Below, one piece after another: positions 1-8,298 of a DNA stretch of 64,000 nucleotides (its first letter is position 1; each line of letters opens with the position of its first letter). Location of the stretch: positions 1-64,000 of the forward strand of contig NZ_CAMLDL010000006.1 in the NCBI RefSeq assembly GCF_946478955.1, in the 5' to 3' direction. The translations under genes and the position numbers were made by a program. This DNA comes from an uncultured Sphingomonas sp. Lineage in GTDB: Bacteria > Pseudomonadota > Alphaproteobacteria > Sphingomonadales > Sphingomonadaceae. A model generated the notes under the pieces. The model worked only from the letters and a program-made list of their open reading frames with translations, was not told the DNA's origin and made no database searches.

Positions 1-68
1 AACGGCGTCCAGGTCGCCCGCTTGGTGACGGTTCGATCCATGTCGTAAATGGCGAAATCAGTTGTCAT
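1..68 (-). CDS. HAD-IB family hydrolase, N-terminal fragment
   Basis: Only the first 22 codons are in the window; the gene runs off the left edge. The protein begins with FAIYDMDRTVT a few residues after the start, which matches the catalytic motif I of haloacid dehalogenase phosphatases (DxDxT/V). Its ATG overlaps the stop codon of the nucleotidyltransferase gene by 4 bases, so the two are translationally coupled. By position it is the third gene of a minus-strand operon with a CDP-alcohol phosphatidyltransferase. A phosphatase role on a headgroup phosphate or phospholipid-phosphate intermediate is an inference from that context. Confidence 0.75.
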   Translation of the reverse strand, partial: MTTDFAIYDMDRTVTKRATWTP

Positions 69-832
69 GCGCGACCTTCGAGGATGGCGGTGACCAGGTC
101 ATGGTCGGCGGGCTTGTCGACATCGACGGCGGCAAGCGGATTGTCGAGCTCGACGGCGCGGATGGTTAGGCCGAGCCTTTTGCCGACACTGTCGAGCGTC
201 TGCTGGAGTGTTTTCAGGCGGAGAACCGAGCCGAGCAGGACCGACGGGCCGAGCGCGGCGATCATCTTCCATCCCTTTTTCCGGTCCTGTTCGACGGAGC
301 GCCACAGCGCGACCGCCTTTGCCGCGTCCTTCCCGCCGAACGCGAACAGGTTGGCGCCGGAATAGGCCCCGCCTTTGAAATGCAGCCAGGTCCGCTTGGT
401 CTGCGGCAGGCGGGCCCGCAATGGGCGCTGCTCGACGAGGCCAATGGCGAGGTCGGCCCCCGCCGCCTTAGCGCAAAAGTCAGCGATCATGTCGCCGTCG
501 AGCAACGCGTGGTCGGCGGTCGTCACCAGCAATGGAAATGTCGTTGCAGGATCATTGAGTATGGCGTCGAGCGTTGACGCGATCGTCGTACCCGATGGCT
601 CAACCGCCAAATGCGGGTCACTTGGCAGGACAGCGCCAATGCGCCCCGGCTCCTGGGCGAGAACCCGCACTTCGCCGATATCGCCGCTCGCCAGGAGGGC
701 ATCGACCGGGCGCGCGACCATTGGCACGCCGCCAACCGGGATCAGCGCCTTTAGATCAGTGCCGTGCGCCGTTGCAAAAGGATCAACACCGGGCCGCGAA
801 CCGGCGAGGACCAGCGCGGTCCAGCCGGTCAT
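65..832 (-). CDS. MobA-like NTP transferase
   Basis: The 255-residue protein opens with a nucleotide-binding loop (ALVLAGSRPG) followed about 15 residues later by a lysine in LKALIPVGG, the pattern of the sugar or alditol nucleotidyltransferase fold (MobA, GlmU, IspD). These enzymes transfer an NMP onto a phosphorylated acceptor. It overlaps both neighbours by ATGA junctions: the CDP-alcohol phosphatidyltransferase upstream and the HAD hydrolase downstream. This makes activation of a polar headgroup for lipid synthesis plausible, as in the inositol-phosphate cytidylyltransferase/phosphatidyltransferase pairs. The acceptor cannot be read from sequence. Confidence 0.8.
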   Translation of the reverse strand: MTGWTALVLAGSRPGVDPFATAHGTDLKALIPVGGVPMVARPVDALLASGDIGEVRVLAQEPGRIGAVLPSDPHLAVEPSGTTIASTLDAILNDPATTFPLLVTTADHALLDGDMIADFCAKAAGADLAIGLVEQRPLRARLPQTKRTWLHFKGGAYSGANLFAFGGKDAAKAVALWRSVEQDRKKGWKMIAALGPSVLLGSVLRLKTLQQTLDSVGKRLGLTIRAVELDNPLAAVDVDKPADHDLVTAILEGRA

Positions 833-1941
833 GACAACCAGCTGATGATCGGCTGCCCACGGTCGCGCCGCGCATTGGCCTGAACCAGTCGCACCCAGTG
901 AAAAATCAGGGAAATGATCGTCCAGGCGGCCACCAGCTCAATCCCGATGTCGGGCCGACCGAACAGGAGCGAGCCCACCAAAATGACCATGTTCGGGTTA
1001 CGGCGCGCGGTAATCAGACGGAACCGGCTGTCGACCCGGCGCCAAACGTGAATGTGCATGCCGTAGCGCCGCATGAAAATGCCTTCGATCACGCGCTGAA
1101 CGATATAGCCGCCGATGATCGTGCCCAGCACCAGCATCTCATAAACCGGTTCAAATTGCAGACCAACGGCGCTCAAGCCCTCCGTCCATGCCCACCACCA
1201 AAAGGGTGGATGGATAAGGTCGACACCATGATCGAAGATATTGCCCCATTTCGACGATTGGCCAGTGCTACGCGCCAATTTGCCGTCGACGGTATCGAGA
1301 ACCATGAAGGCGAAACCGCTGGCCACGCCGGTCCAATACCAACCGTGCCAGAACAGGAAAAAGGCGGCGACGCAGAAGATGAAGCCAATCAGCGTGACCT
1401 GATTGGGTGTCATGCCCGCCCGCGCTGCCCAGCGGGTAAGATAGAAGGCCGGCTTGCGCCAAAGATAGAGGGTCAGCGCGTCGGTAACGCCCTTGTAACT
1501 GGCATCATAGGAGGCGCGCTCCACCGGTTCGGGATCATTGGGATCCAGCACCATCACAAACGGCCGCTCCCGCTTGCGCAACTGGGCATAGCTGAGTTCT
1601 GCCGTGTCGGCATCGAGAATGTCCATCCCTGGCGCGGCGAACGGCGAATGTGATTCCATTGCCGCGATCAGTCGCGAGGCGTCGGCACCGGCGGGCAAAT
1701 GGGCAAGCACCGCCCGCCCATCCTTCAACAGGACGGTCCCCGGCTTGTCGGCAATGGCCGGAAGCCAGGCCGGATCCCATGCATAGGTCAGGCTGGCGTA
1801 GACCGTTCCAAGATCCACATCGGCGGCGGACGCATCCAGCCCCGCTTTTGCGGCAAGCGCGCGTGCGCGCTCCCCGGCGTCCATACCGAACGCCCTTGCC
1901 GGATTTTCGCCGATCGTTACGAACCGTGCCTTTGCCACCAT
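829..1941 (-). CDS. CDP-alcohol phosphatidyltransferase family protein
   Basis: From the ATG at 1941 the protein has 370 residues. The C-terminal half is a membrane CDP-alcohol phosphatidyltransferase domain: the full DG..AR...G...D...D signature runs from D216 to D241 with no deviations, between hydrophobic segments. The N-terminal 150 residues or so are soluble and not recognised. The family joins an alcohol to a CDP-activated partner at the inner membrane. I preferred the ATG at 1941 over the TTG at 1983 because family similarity seems to start there; neither has a clear Shine-Dalgarno. It heads the minus-strand trio with the NTP transferase and HAD hydrolase, divergent from the Mla operon 89 bases away. 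Confidence 0.85.
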   Translation of the reverse strand: MVAKARFVTIGENPARAFGMDAGERARALAAKAGLDASAADVDLGTVYASLTYAWDPAWLPAIADKPGTVLLKDGRAVLAHLPAGADASRLIAAMESHSPFAAPGMDILDADTAELSYAQLRKRERPFVMVLDPNDPEPVERASYDASYKGVTDALTLYLWRKPAFYLTRWAARAGMTPNQVTLIGFIFCVAAFFLFWHGWYWTGVASGFAFMVLDTVDGKLARSTGQSSKWGNIFDHGVDLIHPPFWWWAWTEGLSAVGLQFEPVYEMLVLGTIIGGYIVQRVIEGIFMRRYGMHIHVWRRVDSRFRLITARRNPNMVILVGSLLFGRPDIGIELVAAWTIISLIFHWVRLVQANARRDRGQPIISWLS

Positions 1942-2030
1942 AGGCCGCGCTATAAGCGAAAATCTGCGGCAACATAGTGGCAAAGCGCGAGACTTGCCGC
2001 TGACATTAATTTCGAGCAGGGTCGGCCGCG

Positions 2031-3137
2031 ATGGGGGAAACGAACACCCAATCGAGTGAAATCGACGAATCCGGCGCGTTGAAGCTGGCCGGAGCGTTGA
2101 CTATTGGCCGCGTTGCATCGACCCAGCGCGCGATTGATGACGCACCGCAACCGCTGACCATCGACCTTCACAACATCACCCAAATGGACACCGTCGGCGC
2201 CTGGCTGATTCACCGGACGGTGCGCGACCGCGGGGCCACCATCATTGGTGCCAGCGACGATGTTCAATCGCTGCTCAATCAGGTTGCCGAGGCGGACCGT
2301 CCCACCAAGATCATCCCCGATGATGACCGCAAGGGCCTGCTGCGCGGACTTGACGAGCTTGGCGGGTGGGTAATCGAAACGGGACGTACGTTCATCGGCT
2401 TGATCGGCTTCCTGGGCGCCGTGCTAACGGGATTCTGGTCGATCATTCGTCGCCCCAAACGGTTTCGGATGAATGCGGTCATCCAGCAATTCGACAAGGT
2501 CGGCGTCCGCGCGCTGGGCATTATTGGCCTGATGAGCTTCTTAATCGGGATCGTCATTGGACAGCAGGGCGCGGTCCAGCTGCAGCAGTTCGGCGCAGAG
2601 GTTTATACCATCAACCTCATCGGCCGCCTGACGGTGCGCGAGCTTGGTACACTTATGACCGCGATTATGGTGGCGGGCCGTTCGGGGTCAGCCTTTGCGG
2701 CACAAATCGGCACCATGAAAATCACTGAAGAAATTGACGCGATGCGCACCATTGGCGTGTCACCCGTCGAGGCGCTGGTCACGCCGCGCATGATCGCATC
2801 GGTGGTGACGATGCCGCTGCTCGCCTTTTACGCCATGATCATGTCTCTGCTTGGCGGCGGCATTTTCTGCTGGGTGTCGCTCGGCATTCCGCCGCTGACC
2901 TTCATCCAGCGTCTTCAGGAGGTGATTCCGATCACCGATTTGTGGGTCGGTCTGATCAAGGCGCCGGTGTTCGGCTTCATCATCGCGCTGGCCGGTTGTT
3001 ATCAGGGCATGCTGGTGCAAGGGAATAGCGAAGAGGTCGGCATTCGCACCACCAACGCCGTCGTCCAATCGATCTTCATGGTCATTGTGCTCGACGCGGT
3101 GTTCGCCGTCTTCTTCAGTTCGGTGGGATGGCTGTGA
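2031..3137 (+). CDS. mlaE: MlaE-type phospholipid ABC permease with N-terminal STAS domain
   Basis: This is the permease of an Mla/MCE ABC system that moves phospholipids between the inner membrane and the periplasm. The last 250 residues are a MlaE permease, with hydrophobic segments and the conserved EIDAMRTIGVSP region. Residues 10-95 look like a STAS (MlaB-like) domain, including DTVGAWLI in place of the usual DSxG helix start. E. coli carries MlaB as a separate protein, so this is a fusion. It starts an operon with mlaF (10-base overlap), mlaD, a lipoprotein and a tiny membrane protein. A periplasmic MlaC carrier gene is not present here. Confidence 0.93.
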   Translation: MGETNTQSSEIDESGALKLAGALTIGRVASTQRAIDDAPQPLTIDLHNITQMDTVGAWLIHRTVRDRGATIIGASDDVQSLLNQVAEADRPTKIIPDDDRKGLLRGLDELGGWVIETGRTFIGLIGFLGAVLTGFWSIIRRPKRFRMNAVIQQFDKVGVRALGIIGLMSFLIGIVIGQQGAVQLQQFGAEVYTINLIGRLTVRELGTLMTAIMVAGRSGSAFAAQIGTMKITEEIDAMRTIGVSPVEALVTPRMIASVVTMPLLAFYAMIMSLLGGGIFCWVSLGIPPLTFIQRLQEVIPITDLWVGLIKAPVFGFIIALAGCYQGMLVQGNSEEVGIRTTNAVVQSIFMVIVLDAVFAVFFSSVGWL

Positions 3138-3919
3138 ACGATCAGGGCATTATCTCTATCCGCGGACTTCGCAATTCGTTCGGCGATCAGGTCGTCCATG
3201 ACGGGCTCAACCTTGACGTCAGGCGCGGTGAGATTTTGGGCGTCGTAGGCGGATCGGGTACCGGCAAATCCGTGCTGATGCGGTCGATCATTGGCCTGCA
3301 AACCCCGGACGAAGGCGATATTCACGTCCTGGGCGAGAATATGGTCGGCCGCGACGAGGATGAGGCCAAGAACATTCGCCGCCGATGGGGCGTCCTTTTT
3401 CAAAATGGCGCGCTGTTTTCGACGCTGACCGTTGCCGAAAATGTCGAGGTGCCGATCCGCGAATATTTCCCGTTCATCAAGCCACCATTGCTGGACGAAA
3501 TTGCCGGTTACAAAATCGCCATGTCCGGATTGCCGCCCGATGCAGGTGCCAAATACCCGTCAGAGCTGTCGGGTGGGATGCGCAAACGTGCCGGCCTCGC
3601 CCGGGCGCTGGCGCTCGACCCGGAATTATTGTTCCTGGATGAGCCGACGGCGGGCCTTGACCCGATTGGCGCCGCCGCGTTCGATGAGTTGATCGCCGGG
3701 CTGCGCCATAAGCTCGACCTGACGGTTTTCTTGATCACCCATGATCTCGACACATTGTGGGCGATATGTGACCGGGTCGCGGTTCTGGCGGATAATAAGG
3801 TGATTGCAGTGGGAACGATTGAAGAATTGCTCGCACTCGACCATCCTTGGATCCAGGAATATTTTAATGGCCCGCGCGGCCGCGCCGCAATTGCCGGGTT
3901 GAAGGGACAGAAGGCCTGA
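3128..3919 (+). CDS. mlaF: Mla-type ABC transporter ATP-binding protein
   Basis: The 263-residue ATPase drives the MlaE permease from the cytoplasmic side. Visible motifs are Walker A GGSGTGKS at 41-48, the ABC signature LSGGM at 147-151 and Walker B LLFLDE ending at 172, followed by the D-loop GLDP. The start lies inside the end of mlaE, and its last base is the first base of the mlaD start codon region, so the three genes are tightly coupled. Confidence 0.95.
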   Translation: MAVNDQGIISIRGLRNSFGDQVVHDGLNLDVRRGEILGVVGGSGTGKSVLMRSIIGLQTPDEGDIHVLGENMVGRDEDEAKNIRRRWGVLFQNGALFSTLTVAENVEVPIREYFPFIKPPLLDEIAGYKIAMSGLPPDAGAKYPSELSGGMRKRAGLARALALDPELLFLDEPTAGLDPIGAAAFDELIAGLRHKLDLTVFLITHDLDTLWAICDRVAVLADNKVIAVGTIEELLALDHPWIQEYFNGPRGRAAIAGLKGQKA

Positions 3920-4872
3920 TGGAAACGCGTTCGAACCATGTGCTGGTTGGTGCCGTCACGCTGGCGCTGCTTGCAGGCCTGCTGTTCTTCATCGTCTGGC
4001 TGGCCGGCCTCAGCGCCAAATCGACCAGCTGCTTCGACATTTATTTCAGCCAGGGCGTCGGCGGACTGAACAAGGGATCGTCGGTCAATTACAACGGCGT
4101 TCCTGTTGGCCAGATCACCAAGATCAGCCTGCTGCCCGACCGCCCCGAATTTGTGTGGGTCCGGATTGAGGTTGATGGTGATACCCCCGTGCTTCAGGGT
4201 ACGAATGCCCAAATCAAGGGTGTTGGCTTCACCGGCGTCAGCGAAATTGCGTTGGACGGCGCGGTAAAAGGCGCGCAGCCGTTGACCCAGGTTGGCCCAC
4301 AGGGCTGCCCAGTTATTCCGACCAGTTCTGGCGGTCTCGGCGCCCTGCTGAACAGCGCCCCCGAATTGATCGACCGAATCCAGCGCCTGACCGAACGCAT
4401 GACGGAATTGCTGAGTGACAAGAATCAGAACGCGATTGCCGATATTCTGGAGAATGTTGATCGTTCGACCAAGGTTCTTGCCGACCGTGCGCCCGACCTG
4501 GCCGATGCGGTTGGCGATGCCCGCATTGCCGCGCGCGAAGCCGGGATCGCCGCCAGGCGTTGGGGCGAGGTTGCAAACACCACCAACGGCATTCTTCAGA
4601 ACAATGCACAGCCGGCCATGCAGGACCTTCAGAAATCGATCAATTCGATCCAGAAGGCGGCGGACAATCTGGATGCGGTCATTACCGACGCGCGGCCAGG
4701 GATGCAGAATTTCTCCAAATCCACACTGCCGGAGGCCAACAAGCTGGTCCATGATATGCGCGACCTTACCGACAGCCTTCGGCAGTTCAGCGACCGGTTG
4801 AACCAAAAGGGTATCGGCGGGTCCCTCGGCCCCGAGAAGCTTCCCGATTACAAGCCTGGAAAGGGCCAATGA
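3919..4872 (+). CDS. mlaD: MlaD family MCE-domain protein
   Basis: This 317-residue protein has one N-terminal membrane segment (about 8-30) and then an MCE domain (about 40-118; GLNKGSSVNYNGVPVGQI is typical). The remainder is a long amphipathic helical region. MlaD-type proteins form the periplasmic ring that channels phospholipids to or from the MlaFE complex. E. coli MlaD is about 180 residues, so the extended C-terminal helical tail here is longer and closer to PqiB or mycobacterial-like forms. It overlaps the next gene by 4 bases. Confidence 0.93.
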   Translation: METRSNHVLVGAVTLALLAGLLFFIVWLAGLSAKSTSCFDIYFSQGVGGLNKGSSVNYNGVPVGQITKISLLPDRPEFVWVRIEVDGDTPVLQGTNAQIKGVGFTGVSEIALDGAVKGAQPLTQVGPQGCPVIPTSSGGLGALLNSAPELIDRIQRLTERMTELLSDKNQNAIADILENVDRSTKVLADRAPDLADAVGDARIAAREAGIAARRWGEVANTTNGILQNNAQPAMQDLQKSINSIQKAADNLDAVITDARPGMQNFSKSTLPEANKLVHDMRDLTDSLRQFSDRLNQKGIGGSLGPEKLPDYKPGKGQ

Positions 4873-5459
4873 TGCGTGTGACCCGTCTTGCCGTGCTTCT
4901 TGCCGCGCCGCTGGCGCTGTCGGCTTGTTTTGGCGGCGGCGCAAAAGTTCCGACGACATTGCTGACCCTCACCAGCAACGCCGCCGCCCCCGCAAGCGTA
5001 AGCCGCAGCGCCGCGCCGGGAGAGGCATTGACCATCGATGTCCCGGTCATTTCAAAGGAATTAGCCACCACCCGTGTTCCGGCGCAGGTCGGCCCCACGG
5101 CTGTCGCCTACATCAAGGATTTAATGTGGGTTGAAACGCCCGACCGGCTTTTTCAGGACCTGCTGCAGGAAACGGCGATGCGCACGACCAACCGGGTGGT
5201 GCTCGATCCGCGTCAATCATCGCTCGACCCCGGTATTCGTCTTACCGGCACCCTCTCCCGCTTTGGTTATGATACTGGCGAGCAGATGGTGATCGTCCGC
5301 TATGACGGCGCCCTGTCATCGGCCGACGGAACGCGCGTCGAAACGCGGCGGTTTGAGGCCAAGGTTCCGGCAGACGGCACCGCCACTACGGTTGGCCCGG
5401 CGCTGAACCAGGCGGCCAATCAGGTTGCGAACGACGTCGCCCAATGGATTGCCCGATGA
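4869..5459 (+). CDS. ABC-type transport auxiliary lipoprotein (PqiC-like)
   Basis: The 196-residue protein starts with a lipoprotein signal peptide ending in the lipobox LSAC at about residue 18. The rest fits the ABC transport auxiliary family related to PqiC/YmbA, outer-membrane or periplasmic partners of MCE transporters. Two adjacent ATGs (4869, 4872) are possible starts. Its place directly after mlaD suggests it replaces the outer-membrane partner role that MlaA/MlaC play in E. coli; this is inference. Confidence 0.85.
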   Translation: MMRVTRLAVLLAAPLALSACFGGGAKVPTTLLTLTSNAAAPASVSRSAAPGEALTIDVPVISKELATTRVPAQVGPTAVAYIKDLMWVETPDRLFQDLLQETAMRTTNRVVLDPRQSSLDPGIRLTGTLSRFGYDTGEQMVIVRYDGALSSADGTRVETRRFEAKVPADGTATTVGPALNQAANQVANDVAQWIAR

Positions 5460-5542
5460 AACGGCAGACGCTTGCCGGTCTGATTGGCGTCGCCCTGATC
5501 GCGATGATCATGGGCGCCGTCTGGTTTGCCTACCGAAGCTGA
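5456..5542 (+). CDS. 28-residue single-span membrane microprotein
   Basis: The ATG at 5456 overlaps the stop codon of the auxiliary lipoprotein gene in an ATGA junction. The reading frame encodes 28 residues: a basic N-terminus (MKRQ), a hydrophobic stretch of about 20 residues and a short tail ending YRS. Translational coupling and the shape of a single transmembrane helix support a real gene that may associate with the Mla complex. It is too short for homology to be judged by eye. Confidence 0.45.
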   Translation: MKRQTLAGLIGVALIAMIMGAVWFAYRS

Positions 5543-5568
5543 CCTCCCCATGATCCCGCGCAATGGGC

Positions 5569-8166
5569 TTACGACAGGCTTTTGGATGCCTGTTCGAACG
5601 TATCGCGCGACAGGCCCGGGGTAGCAACAATCCGTTCCAATTCGGCGCGCATCATCGACGCGCGCGCCTCCTCCAGACGGCGCCAGCGGCCCAGCGGGGG
5701 CACCTGCCGCGCGGCAACCTGCGGATTGACCCTGTCGATTTCGATGACGCGGTCCGCCAGGAAGCGATACCCTCGCCCTGATGCGTCATGGAACGCCCAT
5801 TGGTTCGCCGCGAACGTGCCCACGAGTGCGCGCCAGCGGTTCGGGTTTTTCAGCGTGAAATCCGGATGATTAACGAGCGATTCGACGGCATCGAGCGTGC
5901 CCGGCCTCTGCGCCATGGCTTGCAACGCAAACCATTTGTCCAGCACCAGCCCATTGTCGCGATATCGCGCATAGAAATCGTCAAACGCTTGCGCCCGTGC
6001 AGGATGATCGAGGCTCGCAAGCACCGACACGGCGCCCTGCCGATCCGTCATATTGTCGGCGGTGCGATATTGATCCCAAGCACGCGTCGCGCCCTCCGCC
6101 GGATCGCCCGCAGCAAGCAAGGATAGCGCGACCGATTTCAACCGCCGGATACCCTTGGCATTGCTCGACAAATCATCGCCGAGCGCGCCGATCGCCTGTG
6201 CCTCGGCAAGCTCTGCCGGCAACGCCGACCCGATTGCACGGCGCAACGCGTCACGGGCGGAATGGATCGCGTCGGGATCGACCCGGCTCATTCGGTCACC
6301 AACCATGCTTTCCGACGGCAGGCTCAACGCTTCGCCCTTAAATGCCGGATCGAGCGTATTCGACGCGAGCGTCCCACGGATAGCGTCAATCACCGGGGCG
6401 GGATCGATCGCCTCCCCTCGGGCGCCGGCGATCAGCGCGCGAAGCATCAATTCCTGTCCGGCCTCATACCGGGCAAAGGCATTGGGATCGACTGCAGCCA
6501 GGCGCTCAAGTTCGCCCGGGCGCCGTTCGACATTGATGATCACTGGCGCCGAGAAGTCGCGGTTGATGGACAGCAGCGGTTCTTCACTGATGTCTTCAAA
6601 CGGAACGACCATTTCCGCCTGGTCGAGCAGGGCAAGCTGTTCTGCGCCAAGTTCGGCGCCACTGTCGCGGCCGATCAATTGCACTTTAAGCGGCAGCACC
6701 ATCGGGGATTTGCCGATTTGTCCCGGTGTATCGGGTACCTGCTGAGCCAGATGGAGCAGCGCCCGATTACCGTCGCGTTCGACGCGCGCGGAAACGGTCG
6801 GCGTTCCCGCCTGTGCATACCATAGCTTGAACTGGCCAAGATCGACGCCGCTGGCGTCTTCCATCGCCTTCAAGAAATCGTCGCAGGTGGCGGCTTCACC
6901 GTCATGCCGTTCAAAATAAAGATCGCTGCCCTTGCGGAATGCCTCATTCCCCAAAATGGTCCGCATCATGCGGATGACTTCTGCGCCCTTGTTGTAGACG
7001 GTGGCCGTGTAGAAGTTGGTGATTTCGATATAGCTGTCCGGGCGGACGGGGTGGGCGAGCGGCCCGGCATCTTCGGGAAATTGCACCGCGCGAAGCAGCC
7101 GCACGTCCTCTATACGCTTGACCGCCTGAGACCCCATGTCCGCCGAAAAGCTTTGGTCGCGGAAAACGGTAAAGCCTTCTTTCAGGCTAAGCTGGAACCA
7201 GTCGCGGCAGGTGACCCGATCGCCCGACCAGTTGTGGAAATATTCGTGGGCAACGACACCGGCGATATTGTCAAAATCCGTATCGGTCGCGGTGTCGGCA
7301 CTGGCCAGGACATAGCGCGAATTGAAAATGTTGAGTCCCTTGTTTTCCATTGCCCCGAAATTGAAATCGTCAACCGCCACAATGTTGAACAGATCAAGGT
7401 CATATTCGCGGCCGTAGCGTTCCTCATCCCACTTCATGGACGCCTTCAAGCTATCCATCGCGTGCCCTGTTAGCGGCAGTTGATGGTCCCTAACCCAGAT
7501 GGCGAGATCGACTTCCCGCCCGCTCATAGTGGTGAACCGGTCGCGGTTGGCGACCAGATCACCCGCGACCATGGCGAACAAGTAGGATGGTTTGGGGAAT
7601 GGGTCATGCCATTCGGCCCAATGGGTGCCGTCATCATTATCGCCAGCCGCAACCCGGTTGCCGTTGGCCAGCAGGACCGGGAACCGCGTCTTGTCGGCGG
7701 TCATGCGCACCGAATAAACGCTCAATACATCCGGTCGGTCGGGATGAAAGGTGATGCGGCGGAAGCCTTCACTTTCGCATTGGGTACAAAGGATACCGCC
7801 CGACGCGTAAAGGCCCATCAACTGCGAATTGGCCTCTGGTGAAATTTCAACTTCGGTTGTGATGGTGGCGCCGTCATCGGCCAATTCAATGACGAGCGTG
7901 TCGCCGTCCATCGTCCAGCGGGCATCGCGGCCGTTGACCTTGACGGACAGTGGCTTCAACCCGTCGCCAGCAAGGCGCAGCGGGCGGTCATGGCGGCCGT
8001 TACGACGTACGTTCAAGTCGGACCGAACGCGGCTGGTCGCCGGGTCGAGCGCGACGTCCAGCGTCACCTCCGGCACCCACCAATCTGGTTCCTGATAATC
8101 CTTGCGGAAAATGGTGACATGCTCCGGCGAGGGTGGAGCTTCGGGGTTCATGCGTGCGTCGGCCAT
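5569..8166 (-). CDS. pepN: Aminopeptidase N
   Basis: This M1 zinc metallopeptidase removes N-terminal residues from peptides in the cytoplasm. Counting from the ATG at 8166 it has 865 residues. The substrate-anchoring GAMEN motif lies at 271-275, the zinc motif HEYFH at 307-311 and the third zinc ligand Glu at about 330. The all-helical C-terminal region is complete, and overall length matches the E. coli PepN class. A second ATG at 8151 is also possible. The gene is divergent from the phospholipase D-like gene, with a strong palindrome directly upstream of its start. Confidence 0.95.
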   Translation of the reverse strand: MADARMNPEAPPSPEHVTIFRKDYQEPDWWVPEVTLDVALDPATSRVRSDLNVRRNGRHDRPLRLAGDGLKPLSVKVNGRDARWTMDGDTLVIELADDGATITTEVEISPEANSQLMGLYASGGILCTQCESEGFRRITFHPDRPDVLSVYSVRMTADKTRFPVLLANGNRVAAGDNDDGTHWAEWHDPFPKPSYLFAMVAGDLVANRDRFTTMSGREVDLAIWVRDHQLPLTGHAMDSLKASMKWDEERYGREYDLDLFNIVAVDDFNFGAMENKGLNIFNSRYVLASADTATDTDFDNIAGVVAHEYFHNWSGDRVTCRDWFQLSLKEGFTVFRDQSFSADMGSQAVKRIEDVRLLRAVQFPEDAGPLAHPVRPDSYIEITNFYTATVYNKGAEVIRMMRTILGNEAFRKGSDLYFERHDGEAATCDDFLKAMEDASGVDLGQFKLWYAQAGTPTVSARVERDGNRALLHLAQQVPDTPGQIGKSPMVLPLKVQLIGRDSGAELGAEQLALLDQAEMVVPFEDISEEPLLSINRDFSAPVIINVERRPGELERLAAVDPNAFARYEAGQELMLRALIAGARGEAIDPAPVIDAIRGTLASNTLDPAFKGEALSLPSESMVGDRMSRVDPDAIHSARDALRRAIGSALPAELAEAQAIGALGDDLSSNAKGIRRLKSVALSLLAAGDPAEGATRAWDQYRTADNMTDRQGAVSVLASLDHPARAQAFDDFYARYRDNGLVLDKWFALQAMAQRPGTLDAVESLVNHPDFTLKNPNRWRALVGTFAANQWAFHDASGRGYRFLADRVIEIDRVNPQVAARQVPPLGRWRRLEEARASMMRAELERIVATPGLSRDTFEQASKSLS

Positions 8167-8167
8167 G

Positions 8168-8189
8168 CCCCAACACCTAGGTATTGGGG
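8168..8189. repeat. 22-bp near-perfect palindrome upstream of pepN
   Basis: The two 11-base arms (reading CCCCAACACCT and its complement) match at all but one pair. It ends one base before the pepN ATG and lies 110 bases from the divergent phospholipase D-like gene. The size and symmetry suit a dimeric regulator binding site, or a hairpin in the pepN leader. No regulator gene adjoins it. Confidence 0.5.
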
Positions 8190-8298
8190 ACAAGACAGGC
8201 AACGCCTTGTGCGGTACAGGCGGACAAGTTTTCGGCGAACGGCGGGCTACGGGATATTTGTGCCAGCTTGGCCGTTACACCGTCCGGGGAGGGAGTCG

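Noticed and set aside
3508..4959. A 483-residue minus-strand frame across mlaF and mlaD
   Set aside because: It is the reverse of clear Mla coding sequence with diagnostic motifs, and shows no protein pattern.
7990..8298. An extended N-terminus for the phospholipase D-like protein
   Set aside because: It would overlap pepN coding sequence. The GTG at 8299 has a proper ribosome site.
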